Shown here piece by piece: positions 38,212 to 45,804 of a stretch of DNA of 64,000 nt (within the stretch, counting starts at the first letter, position 1; every line of letters starts with the position of its first letter). A program made the translations under genes and the position numbers. The stretch comes from Ahrensia sp. Its GTDB lineage: Bacteria; Pseudomonadota; Alphaproteobacteria; Rhizobiales; Rhizobiaceae. The notes under the pieces are model-generated. The model saw nothing but the letters and a program-made list of their open reading frames with translations. It was not told the DNA's origin and searched no databases. Where the stretch lies: the NCBI GenBank assembly GCA_028817895.1, contig JAPPOQ010000030.1, positions 186,001-250,000 on the forward strand. Direction: 5' to 3'.

Positions 38212-38519
38212 CGTAGGCACCATCCTCGCCAACCAACAAACAGCGCGAGCAGTCAATTCGACGGAAAAATCGGAGAGAAAACGGCGACATAATGAACCTA
38301 TTCATTAGTAGAACTTTTCGAAATTCAGAAATTTCAAATTGAATAGTCTAAAATTCGACCTTTCAACTTTAGACGTTCGAACGGACACCGGCCGGTTTAT
38401 CTTCTGTAGTGATCGTTAAGTCAGAGATGGGACCGAATTCCCTTGAGCTCGAGAAGGCTTATGCGAGCGCTTGTTCGACAATTCTATTGGCCGGTACTGG
38501 ACATTGTCCCATTGATGAA

Positions 38520-38604
38520 TGGTGCCCCCCGCCGGAATCGAACCGGCACTCCCGAAGGAACGGGATTTTGAATCCCGCGCGTCTACCAATTCCGCCAGAG
38601 GGGC
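38520..38604 (-). tRNA. tRNA-Leu(CAA)
   Basis: The minus strand folds into an 85-base class II tRNA with acceptor GCCCCTC/GGGGGGC, discriminator A and encoded CCA at 38522-38520. The anticodon loop TTCAAAA gives anticodon CAA. A long variable arm (CGTTCCTTCGGGAGT region) is typical of leucine. Its 3' end points into the AT-rich island, the usual orientation for integrated elements. Confidence 0.95.
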
Positions 38605-38727
38605 TGCCGGAGATGCGAAACTTCGCGCTGGCGCAATATCATCGCAATGGTCTCGTTTGCAATGTCAAAATGGACATCGCAGCGCAGTGTGTTAATGCGA
38701 TTCCAGGCATTCATCGAGCGGAACGCC

Positions 38728-39369
38728 ATGAACGGTTCTGACGGCATACGCGGCACCACCGCGCTTCTTGACGATGTGCTTTCGCAGTTGCAGCAAACCC
38801 ATGGGATCGACGCCAAGATTTCGCTTGGGCAGTTGACCGACGCTTTGCAAGCGCGGGCCTATGGCGTCATTCTGCTGCTGATGGCTTTGCCATGCTGCCT
38901 GCCCTTTGTCTATCTGCTGCCGCAGATCGTGGCCTTTCCAATGCTGTTCCTCACCTGGCAATTGGCGAGCGGTCGAAACACGGTGTGGTTGCCGGAGAAC
39001 CTTCACAAAAGGCAGTTTCGCATCTCTCTGCTCGCCGGAACGGTGTCGCGCGCGAGACCTTGGTTGAAGCGGTTTGAATTCATAGCCGGGCCGCGACTGG
39101 CATCTCTGAGCGAGGGGATCGGTTTGCGCATCGTCGGCGGGTTGCTGATGATCCCCTGCGCCTCCATCCTGGTGCCTCTGCCGCTCACCAATTCGGTTCC
39201 TGGATTGGGTGTGAGCATCGCGGCAATCGGCCTTGTGGAGCGGGACGGCGTGCTCATTCTGCTTGGCCTGATCATTGGGTTGGTCTGGGTCGCTGCGCTC
39301 GCCATTGGGGGTGGGGCCTTGCTGACCTATCTCATCGACCTGGCCACAGGTCTGGTGTCTTCGGCATGA
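38728..39369 (+). CDS. exoD: ExoD-like exopolysaccharide synthesis membrane protein
   Basis: This 213-residue protein belongs to the ExoD family first seen in Sinorhizobium, with a conserved cytoplasmic N-terminus, a LLLMALPCCLPF hydrophobic segment and paired hydrophobic stretches at the C-terminal end. ExoD affects exopolysaccharide and alkali tolerance; its biochemical role is unclear. ATG 38728 is chosen because the protein then begins shortly before the conserved region; ATG 38695 is also in frame. Its stop overlaps the dsbB start (ATGA), suggesting an operon. Confidence 0.88.
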   Translation: MNGSDGIRGTTALLDDVLSQLQQTHGIDAKISLGQLTDALQARAYGVILLLMALPCCLPFVYLLPQIVAFPMLFLTWQLASGRNTVWLPENLHKRQFRISLLAGTVSRARPWLKRFEFIAGPRLASLSEGIGLRIVGGLLMIPCASILVPLPLTNSVPGLGVSIAAIGLVERDGVLILLGLIIGLVWVAALAIGGGALLTYLIDLATGLVSSA

Positions 39370-39887
39370 CTGCACTGAACTCGCAAAACACCATCGCCTG
39401 GATTGTCGCACTGGGCATGATCGCCGTCATTGGCGCAGCCCTGGCCTTTGAACATATTGGCGGCTATGCGCCCTGCGAATTGTGCCTGCGACAGCGGACG
39501 CCCTACTATGTCGGCATTCCGATCATTCTGGCAGGAGCGTTGCTGGCGAGTTTCAACACGTCTTTGCGTCTGGTGCAACTCGCTCTGATTGGTGCGGTTC
39601 TAAGCCTACTCGCGACGGCGGGGCTGGGGATATATCACGCGGGAGCGGAGTGGTCGTTCTGGCCGGGTCCGGCCAGTTGCGGTGCCGGAACAACGGCCAC
39701 AAGCAGCGATGCCAGCACATTGCTCGACAGCCTTTCCAACGCCACTCCTCCCAGTTGCACCGACGCTGCCGGGCGCTTTTTAGGCTTGAGCTTTGCCGGA
39801 TGGAATGTGATCGCGGCCCTCGGCTTGGCGCTGATTGCCGCAAGAGGCTTGTTCCTGCGTCCCGTTCAGACTGGGCGAGCGACCTGA
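39366..39887 (+). CDS. dsbB: Disulfide bond formation protein B
   Basis: This 173-residue inner-membrane protein has four hydrophobic segments. It reoxidises DsbA by passing electrons to quinone. The first periplasmic loop carries Cys37-x-x-Cys40 (PCELCLRQR). The second loop holds the other pair, in ASCGAG and PSCTDAAG. It is translationally coupled to exoD and converges on the HNH gene across a hairpin. Confidence 0.93.
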   Translation: MTALNSQNTIAWIVALGMIAVIGAALAFEHIGGYAPCELCLRQRTPYYVGIPIILAGALLASFNTSLRLVQLALIGAVLSLLATAGLGIYHAGAEWSFWPGPASCGAGTTATSSDASTLLDSLSNATPPSCTDAAGRFLGLSFAGWNVIAALGLALIAARGLFLRPVQTGRAT

Positions 39888-39911
39888 TCATCCCTTGAGG
39901 GCACATCAACG

Positions 39912-39933
39912 GCGACATTTTCATAAATGTCGC
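39912..39933. terminator. Hairpin between convergent dsbB and HNH genes
   Basis: A perfect nine-base stem (39912-39920 with 39925-39933, loop TCAT) lies between the two stop codons. It lacks a clear T-run on either strand, so it may be a weak bidirectional terminator. Confidence 0.5.
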
Positions 39934-39964
39934 TTAGCGGGGGCAAGCAACGGCAAGGCTTACC

Positions 39965-40522
39965 CTACGGCTCCAGTTCGGCGTCCCAATAGAGATAGTC
40001 CATCCAGCTTTCATGCAGAAAATTGGGCGGGAATTTGCGGCCAGCATTGTGCAGATCAAACACGGTGGGCACCCACGGCTTTCGATTGGGCGACATTCCC
40101 GCATCCTTGGGCATCTTGCCGCCCTTGCGCAGATTGCAGGGCGAGCAGGCGGTCACGATGTTTTCCCAAGTGGTTTGCCCGCCGCGCGAACGCGGGACCA
40201 GATGATCAAAGGTCAAATCATGGGGCGAACCGCAATATTGGCACTCGAATCGATCCCGCAAAAACACGTTGAAGCGCGTGAAAGCGGGATGGCGCTGCGG
40301 TTGAATATATTGCTTCAGCGAGACAACGCTTGGCAGCTTCATTTCGAAGGACGGTGACGAGACCGCCGCTTCATATTCGGAGACGATGTTCACGCGATCG
40401 AGGAAGACGGCCTTGATGGCATCCTGCCAGGACCAAAGCGACAAAGGGTAATAGGATAGCGGCCGATAATCCGCATTGAGCACCAACGCCGGATGGAGCT
40501 CCGGGTTCACTGCAACCGTCAC
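39965..40522 (-). CDS. HNH endonuclease
   Basis: This 185-residue protein has the HNH core CQYCGSPHDLTFDHLVPRS followed by ENIVTACSPCN, with four zinc cysteines in two pairs. It belongs to a conserved alphaproteobacterial family of free-standing HNH proteins whose cellular role is unsettled. The start is the GTG at 40522. A strong GAGGAGG lies seven bases before it, and the protein then begins VTVAVNPELHPALV, the conserved N-terminus. The upstream ATG 40567 adds a Cys-containing stretch and has no suitably spaced site. Confidence 0.9.
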   Translation of the reverse strand: MTVAVNPELHPALVLNADYRPLSYYPLSLWSWQDAIKAVFLDRVNIVSEYEAAVSSPSFEMKLPSVVSLKQYIQPQRHPAFTRFNVFLRDRFECQYCGSPHDLTFDHLVPRSRGGQTTWENIVTACSPCNLRKGGKMPKDAGMSPNRKPWVPTVFDLHNAGRKFPPNFLHESWMDYLYWDAELEP

Positions 40523-40694
40523 CGTTCGTCCCTCCTCGCCACAGCCGGTACAGATCGGCCGGAACATGGCAAAGCGCGATTCTCCTGTCGATGTTCAATG
40601 TAGGGCGGTTGTGACAGGCTTGTGAAGTCTCAACTTTGCCTCACGCGCAGGAGACGCACAGCTGTGTGAACCGACGCGTCGGCTTCCTGGTCTC

Positions 40695-41357
40695 TCAAAC
40701 CGGTAAGGCGCTGCGCCCCTTTTGTTGCGCATAGCGCGCATAGAACAGCCGCGCGGCCACGCTGCGCACCGGTCGCCACCGCTCGCTGATTGCGCGCGCC
40801 GCTTTCTCATCGGGTCGTTCTGTAAGGCCGAGAACGTCGCCTGCAACATGCTGAAGCGCCACGTCTCCGGCCGGAAAAATGTCGGCATGGCCAGCGCAAA
40901 ACATCAGAAACACTTCCGCGGTCCATGGACCTATTCCAGGCAGCGCAGTGAGCGCGCGCTGCGCTTCTTCCACCGGCTGCTCGCACAGCCCATGCAGATC
41001 GAGCCCATCCTGTTGGACTGCGGTTGCTATCGCTTTCAGCGTGTTCTGTTTGGCCCGCGACAGGCCCGTGGCGATGAGCGCTTCCTTGCTGCATTCAAGC
41101 AGAGGTTGCGGATGCAAGGGAACGACGGCGCCCATGAGACGCCCGAACACTGCGGCCGCTGACGCTTTGGAAACGTGCTGCGAAACAACAATTTCGGCCA
41201 GACCTTCAAATCCGGGCGCGCGGTTGCGCAGCGGGACGTCTTCCAGGCCATCGATAATGGGCACCAAGAGCGGGTCAATGTCTCGCAGAAGACGCAGACC
41301 CGATTGCAGGTCCGCATGTGTGAGGATCTTCAAAGGTGGATTTTGCGCCACTTTCAT
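40695..41357 (-). CDS. DNA-3-methyladenine glycosylase II, HhH-GPD (AlkA-like)
   Basis: This 220-residue base-excision enzyme removes alkylated purines. The helix-hairpin-helix motif LPGIGPWTAE and the catalytic Asp in FPAGDVALQ are present. The N-terminal AlkA beta domain is absent, as in short bacterial forms. ATG 41357 is chosen because GGGGAGAGACC precedes it; longer starts run into gluQRS sequence on the other strand. It is divergent from gluQRS with only 52 bases between starts. A second, unrelated glycosylase (tag) lies 3.6 kb to the right. Confidence 0.93.
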   Translation of the reverse strand: MKVAQNPPLKILTHADLQSGLRLLRDIDPLLVPIIDGLEDVPLRNRAPGFEGLAEIVVSQHVSKASAAAVFGRLMGAVVPLHPQPLLECSKEALIATGLSRAKQNTLKAIATAVQQDGLDLHGLCEQPVEEAQRALTALPGIGPWTAEVFLMFCAGHADIFPAGDVALQHVAGDVLGLTERPDEKAARAISERWRPVRSVAARLFYARYAQQKGRSALPV

Positions 41358-41409
41358 GGTCTCTCCCCGAAACACCACAGCCTGCCACGGTCCCGACCCA
41401 AATTCCGCA

Positions 41410-42300
41410 ATGAACGAGCCAACCCCCATATTGCGCTTTGCGCCCAGCCCCAACGGCGCGCTGCATCTGGGGCACGCCTACTCAGCCCTTGTCAATCAGC
41501 ATATGGCTCAAGCACTGGGCGGGCACTGGCTGCTGCGGTTTGAAGATATCGACACGGCGCGTTGTACACTGCGGTTTGAGGCAGACATGATCGAGGATCT
41601 GCGGTGGCTGGGGCTGGAGTGGCAGGGTGAGCCGCGGCGCCAATCGCAGCATCTTGACACCTATCGCGAAGCGCTCGACAGCCTAAAGTCCATGGGGCTT
41701 GTCTATCCAGCCTTTCTGAGCCGCTCTGAGATCAAAGCCATTGTTTCCCACCAGCCCGATTGGCCGAGAGACCCAGACGGCCAGCCGCATTATCCCGGAG
41801 ATGAGCGCTCCTGGTCCGACAAACGCATCTCCGCGGCACTTGAGGAAGAGCGACGTCATGCCTGGCGGCTCAACATGCAAGCGGCGCTGGAACGGGTTGA
41901 TGGCCCGTTAACTTGGCGTGAGACCGGATATGATGGCGAGGCAGACACCGCCATCATTGAAGCGGATCCATCGCGCTGGGGGGATGTCATTCTGGCTCGG
42001 TCAGACACACCGACAAGCTATCATCTTTCGGTTGTGATTGACGATGCGATACAAGGCATCACCCATGTCGTGCGCGGTGAAGACCTCTACGAGGCCACGG
42101 CCATTCACCGGCTGTTGCAGCAACTGCTCGATCTGCCGGAACCGCTCTACCATCATCACCGGCTGATCCGCGATGAACAGGGGCGAAAACTGTCCAAATC
42201 ATCGCACGATACGAGTTTGCAGGCGCTGCGTGCGAGCGGATACGGCGCTGCACACATCAGGGCAAAACTCGACTTGGGTCCGTATCAGAAGAGCTTGTAG
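41410..42300 (+). CDS. gluQ: Glutamyl-Q tRNA(Asp) synthetase
   Basis: This 296-residue paralogue of the GluRS catalytic core attaches glutamate to queuosine in tRNA-Asp. The HLGHA (HIGH-type) and KLSKS motifs are intact. The zinc site of typical family members (Cys-x-Cys and a downstream Cys) is not visible: here the region reads YPAFLSRSEI and HYPGDERS without cysteines. The start ATG 41410 sits directly before the first strand. It is divergent from the AlkA-like gene, and its 3' end overlaps the convergent outer-membrane gene by 16 bases. Confidence 0.93.
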   Translation: MNEPTPILRFAPSPNGALHLGHAYSALVNQHMAQALGGHWLLRFEDIDTARCTLRFEADMIEDLRWLGLEWQGEPRRQSQHLDTYREALDSLKSMGLVYPAFLSRSEIKAIVSHQPDWPRDPDGQPHYPGDERSWSDKRISAALEEERRHAWRLNMQAALERVDGPLTWRETGYDGEADTAIIEADPSRWGDVILARSDTPTSYHLSVVIDDAIQGITHVVRGEDLYEATAIHRLLQQLLDLPEPLYHHHRLIRDEQGRKLSKSSHDTSLQALRASGYGAAHIRAKLDLGPYQKSL

Positions 42301-42959
42301 GTCAGCCCGATAAGGAACTGGTGGCTCACGACATGCGTGTCGATTGAGCCGCCATTGTCGAGGTCCGCATTCACATCTGCATAGCCAGCCTTGTATTCGC
42401 CGAAAATCGACCAGTCGTCGGTGATCTTGGCATCGACACCAATCAGACCCTGCACGGCAACGCCGGTCACCTGATAATCACGCGTGTTGGTGACACCGGG
42501 AACCGTGACTTCCACGTACGGGATTGCAAGGCCGACACCCACGCCGGCATAGGGCGTGAAACGGCTCTCCGTCTGATACCGGTAAAGCACGTTTCCAGTC
42601 AGGAAGTTGATGCCGTCGGTGAACTCAAGCGTTGTGAAGGGTGCCGGAACCGGATCGGCAGCGGCCTTTGCATGGGTGAAATCCACCATCAGGCCGATCT
42701 CAGGCATCTGCTCCAGCCACCACGTGGCACGCACACCATAGTAAGGCGGGGCCTCGAAATTTTCAGCGTCCCATTTGGAGGTCACGCGCCCCGTCGTGCC
42801 GTTGCCGAGATCATAGTCCACACCGGCATGGGGCGAGAAACTTACGCCAAGAAAGCCTGAAAGCGTTGCTTCTGCATGAGCCTTCGAGGGAACAGCGCTC
42901 GCGAGAGCCAAAGCGCAGGCCGAAGCGGCGAGACTGGTGCGCAGAAAATGAAGCTTCAT
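42285..42959 (-). CDS. LpxQ-like outer-membrane beta-barrel (lipid A oxidase family)
   Basis: This 224-residue protein has a signal peptide (about 1-29, ending AHA) and an eight-stranded-barrel pattern ending in FLIGLTYKLF. The blocks YYGVRATWW, DFTHAKA, LEFTDGINFLTGN and FGEYKAGYADV resemble, from memory, the rhizobial lipid A oxidase LpxQ, which converts the proximal glucosamine of lipid A to aminogluconate. The length equals LpxQ. Barrel porins of the OmpW type are the alternative. Its 3' end overlaps gluQRS by 16 bases. Confidence 0.65.
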   Translation of the reverse strand: MKLHFLRTSLAASACALALASAVPSKAHAEATLSGFLGVSFSPHAGVDYDLGNGTTGRVTSKWDAENFEAPPYYGVRATWWLEQMPEIGLMVDFTHAKAAADPVPAPFTTLEFTDGINFLTGNVLYRYQTESRFTPYAGVGVGLAIPYVEVTVPGVTNTRDYQVTGVAVQGLIGVDAKITDDWSIFGEYKAGYADVNADLDNGGSIDTHVVSHQFLIGLTYKLF

Positions 42960-43174
42960 GACCGGGTCAAATCGCGGTTACAGGCGGCATGCGCCGCATG
43001 GCTGCTGTCAGCTATAGCGCCTTTTGAAGCAGAGTCGAGAAATGGCGAACAGAATTTGTTGCGAAATGCGCTTCGCCGTTGCCAAAATGTAACGACGCCG
43101 CACATCGATCGGAAGCCTTAGTCCGACCCATGCGCGGCGCCGCAATTTCCAGCGATATTGTTTGACGAGAGTGC

Positions 43175-43936
43175 TCAGATCACCTTCACGCGGGCACCCA
43201 CCGGCACACGGTCATAGAGATCCATCACATCCTCATTGCGCATACGAATGCAGCCGGAAGAGACGGCCTGGCCGATGCTCCAGGCCTGATTGGTGCCGTG
43301 AATACGATACAGCGACGAACCAAGATACAGAGCGCGTGCGCCCATGGGATTGTCGACACCACCCGGCATATAGGTTGGCAGAATGCGGCCCTTCTTGCGT
43401 TCGCGCGCAATCATGCTGGCAGGCGGACGCCAGGAAGGCCACTCCGCCTTGCGTGAGACGCGATGCGTTCCGGCCCACTCGAAGCCCGGCTTGCCAACGC
43501 CCACCGCATAGCGGCGCGCCTGGCCCGGTGCCGTGATGAGGTAAAGCCGGCGCTCAATCGTATTGACGATCACCGTGCCCGGCTTTTCGCTGCCATGCCA
43601 ACGCACGGTGGCCGGCAACAAGGCTGGGTCAATGCGGTGCTTGGGACGCGTTTGCGCCCTTTGCCTGCGCGGCAGAGACGCGACGCGCGGCGCAGCCTGA
43701 CGTTTGATGCGTGCACGTTGCCGTTGTGTATGGCGTTTTGTGCGAAGCTGGCGATGCGCACGCTTCTGCCTCGGGGCGGCGCGCCTTTGCGGCTTGATCT
43801 GCAGCGTCCAGGCGGAACTCAAATCAGGGCTAAGCGTGATGGGCGGCGGTGTGGCATAGCGCTGACCAGCCTGCGCATAATGCGCCACCATTGCGAAAAC
43901 GCAGCACAGCGCTGCGAACTTGAAAACTCGAAACAT
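43175..43936 (-). CDS. L,D-transpeptidase (YkuD domain)
   Basis: This 253-residue secreted enzyme forms 3-3 cross-links or anchors proteins to peptidoglycan. A signal peptide ends at AQA (about 23). A very basic Arg/Lys/Gln linker spans about 48-100. The YkuD domain (about 120-253) has HGTN and the catalytic Cys in SSGCIRMRN. A hairpin (43950-43955 with 43962-43967) lies in its leader. The basic linker may bind anionic wall or lipopolysaccharide. Confidence 0.94.
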   Translation of the reverse strand: MFRVFKFAALCCVFAMVAHYAQAGQRYATPPPITLSPDLSSAWTLQIKPQRRAAPRQKRAHRQLRTKRHTQRQRARIKRQAAPRVASLPRRQRAQTRPKHRIDPALLPATVRWHGSEKPGTVIVNTIERRLYLITAPGQARRYAVGVGKPGFEWAGTHRVSRKAEWPSWRPPASMIARERKKGRILPTYMPGGVDNPMGARALYLGSSLYRIHGTNQAWSIGQAVSSGCIRMRNEDVMDLYDRVPVGARVKVI

Positions 43937-44104
43937 TGATACAACCGTACTCGTGGAGGATCACGAGCCACGCTGCGCGACATTCACGACCGAAAGATGA
44001 ATAGCATTGAAGCAAAACCGAAAAGACGCCGTTTACCTTTTGGTGTGGTAAATCAAGCGCTAACCGGCATGGTTAACTGCGTCTGACCGTGCCGAACCCG
44101 CCGT

Positions 44105-44824
44105 CTAGCGATAGATGCGGCGCTTCACGTCGCGCACCACCTCCGGCAACAGCGGAACGACGGCGCGCTTGCTGGCGCCTGCGCGAATGCGCGGATCATA
44201 CAGCATGTTGAGCAGAATACGGTCGAACCGACGAAAGCTCGTAAAGTTCGTCGCATCGTTGAACATTGAGGCCTTCAACGACCGGTCATCATTGAGCGGA
44301 CCGAGCCCTTGCAGAATCTCTTCCACCATGCAGCGCTGAAACAGCGCATCGCCCTCATCGGCAACAATGACAGCATCGGACCGCGAAATGCCGCGGCGAG
44401 AAAACACCGCGCGCACCATGCAGCGCCCGCGTATCGTCACGTCTCGGCCAGAAAAAACCTCGTCGCGCACCGTGCGGCCATAATCGCGTCGGCGCACGAT
44501 GTGAACGACGAAATTGGCCTTCGCCGCATCGGACACGATTTCGACATCCAGCCCTTTGATGAGGCCGCTCAGGCGCCGCAAAAACCGGGTAACATCGGCC
44601 TTTCGCTTGCCAAACCCATTGGCCTTGACGTGAAATCGCACCGGTTGCTGGAATTTGCGCACATATTGGCTGGACAAAACAAAGCCCGAATATTCCGAGC
44701 CGAAGACCGTCTTTTCAAACCCGTCAATCAGGCTGGAATCGGAATGAACGGCATGAGCGGGCGCCATTGACGCCGGAACAAGGCCGACCAAAATAAGCAA
44801 GACTGCAAACAGATTGCATTTCAT
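44105..44824 (-). CDS. DUF2927 family secreted protein
   Basis: This 239-residue protein has a signal peptide (about 1-25, ending AHA). The body includes FQQPVRFHVKA, FVVHIVRRRDYG and CMVEEILQGLGPLND followed by SMFND, matching the DUF2927 pattern, in which a Cys-x-x-Glu-Glu block resembles part of a metallopeptidase site without a full zinc motif. The function is unknown. It is divergent from tag and follows no gene closely. Confidence 0.8.
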   Translation of the reverse strand: MKCNLFAVLLILVGLVPASMAPAHAVHSDSSLIDGFEKTVFGSEYSGFVLSSQYVRKFQQPVRFHVKANGFGKRKADVTRFLRRLSGLIKGLDVEIVSDAAKANFVVHIVRRRDYGRTVRDEVFSGRDVTIRGRCMVRAVFSRRGISRSDAVIVADEGDALFQRCMVEEILQGLGPLNDDRSLKASMFNDATNFTSFRRFDRILLNMLYDPRIRAGASKRAVVPLLPEVVRDVKRRIYR

Positions 44825-44929
44825 CAGCGTTCGATCGCTTTATCCAAGTTCTGTTCCAACAAATCGTTGACGCTGCAACACCACCTCGCCATGCTTTGTG
44901 GGACCGATAGTTTTGCGAGGCAAGGCTGA

Positions 44930-45583
44930 ATGCCTGATAATCCCGTTGATGTGAACAAAAGCGGTCTCACAAAAAGCGAAGACGGCCTGTTTCGATGCCC
45001 CTGGCATGGCGAGAAGGATGATTATCGCGCCTATCACGACAATGAATGGGGCATGCCGGTTGATGACGACATCAAGCTGTTTGAAAAGATCTGCCTGGAA
45101 GGGTTTCAGTCTGGCCTGTCCTGGCTGACCATTCTGCGCAAGCGAGAGAATTTCCGCAAAGCCTTTGCCGGGTTCGACTTTGCGAAAGTCGCGGAATTTG
45201 GCGATGCCGATATCGAACGGCTGGTGCAGGATGAAGGCATCATCCGCCATCGCGGCAAGATTGTCTCCACCATCAACAACGCCAAACGCGCTTTGGAAAT
45301 GGTGGAGAGTGAAGGCTCGCTCGGCGCCTGGTTCTGGGCCTTTGAGCCGAAGCCGGAAGACCGTCCCAAAACGCTTGACTGGGAGACGCTGCGCCAACTT
45401 GGTAAGACGGACGCTTCCACCGACATGTCCAAACAGCTAAAAAAGCGCGACTGGAGCTTTGTTGGCCCCACCACCTGCTATGCCTTCATGCAGGCCATGG
45501 GTCTGGTCAATGATCACATTGAAGGCTGCGCTTTCCGCAAGCAGGTCGAGGATGCACGCGCCGCCTTCACACGCCCGAGCTGA
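44930..45583 (+). CDS. tag: DNA-3-methyladenine glycosylase I
   Basis: This 217-residue enzyme excises 3-methyladenine. The zinc ligands known for E. coli Tag are all present with correct spacing: Cys23, His36, His196 and Cys200 (RCPWH, YHDNEWG, NDHIEGC). The N-terminus is about 19 residues longer than E. coli Tag. It stands alone between DUF2927 and hisS, 106 bases from the divergent DUF2927 start. Confidence 0.97.
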   Translation: MPDNPVDVNKSGLTKSEDGLFRCPWHGEKDDYRAYHDNEWGMPVDDDIKLFEKICLEGFQSGLSWLTILRKRENFRKAFAGFDFAKVAEFGDADIERLVQDEGIIRHRGKIVSTINNAKRALEMVESEGSLGAWFWAFEPKPEDRPKTLDWETLRQLGKTDASTDMSKQLKKRDWSFVGPTTCYAFMQAMGLVNDHIEGCAFRKQVEDARAAFTRPS

Positions 45584-45804
45584 GCAAGCTTGCTTGCCAC
45601 ATTGCACCTTTCGCCCTAAACAGCCGCGCATGACCAGCAGCCTGCACCATCATTGCCACCATCGACATAGCGTCACTTGAGCTGACGGCAGGCTTTCGCA
45701 CGACAAACCAAACCGCCCTGCCCCGGCTCAAGTTCATGACTTCGAGGCGGTGTTTTCGCCTGTGCGCAATCCATTTGCCTGAGACTATGTGTTTGAGAAT
45801 TGAT

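Noticed and set aside
38257-38519. Integrase or transposase remnant at the tRNA-Leu border
   Set aside because: No frame in these 263 bases shows recombinase motifs; only AT-rich noncoding sequence is visible.
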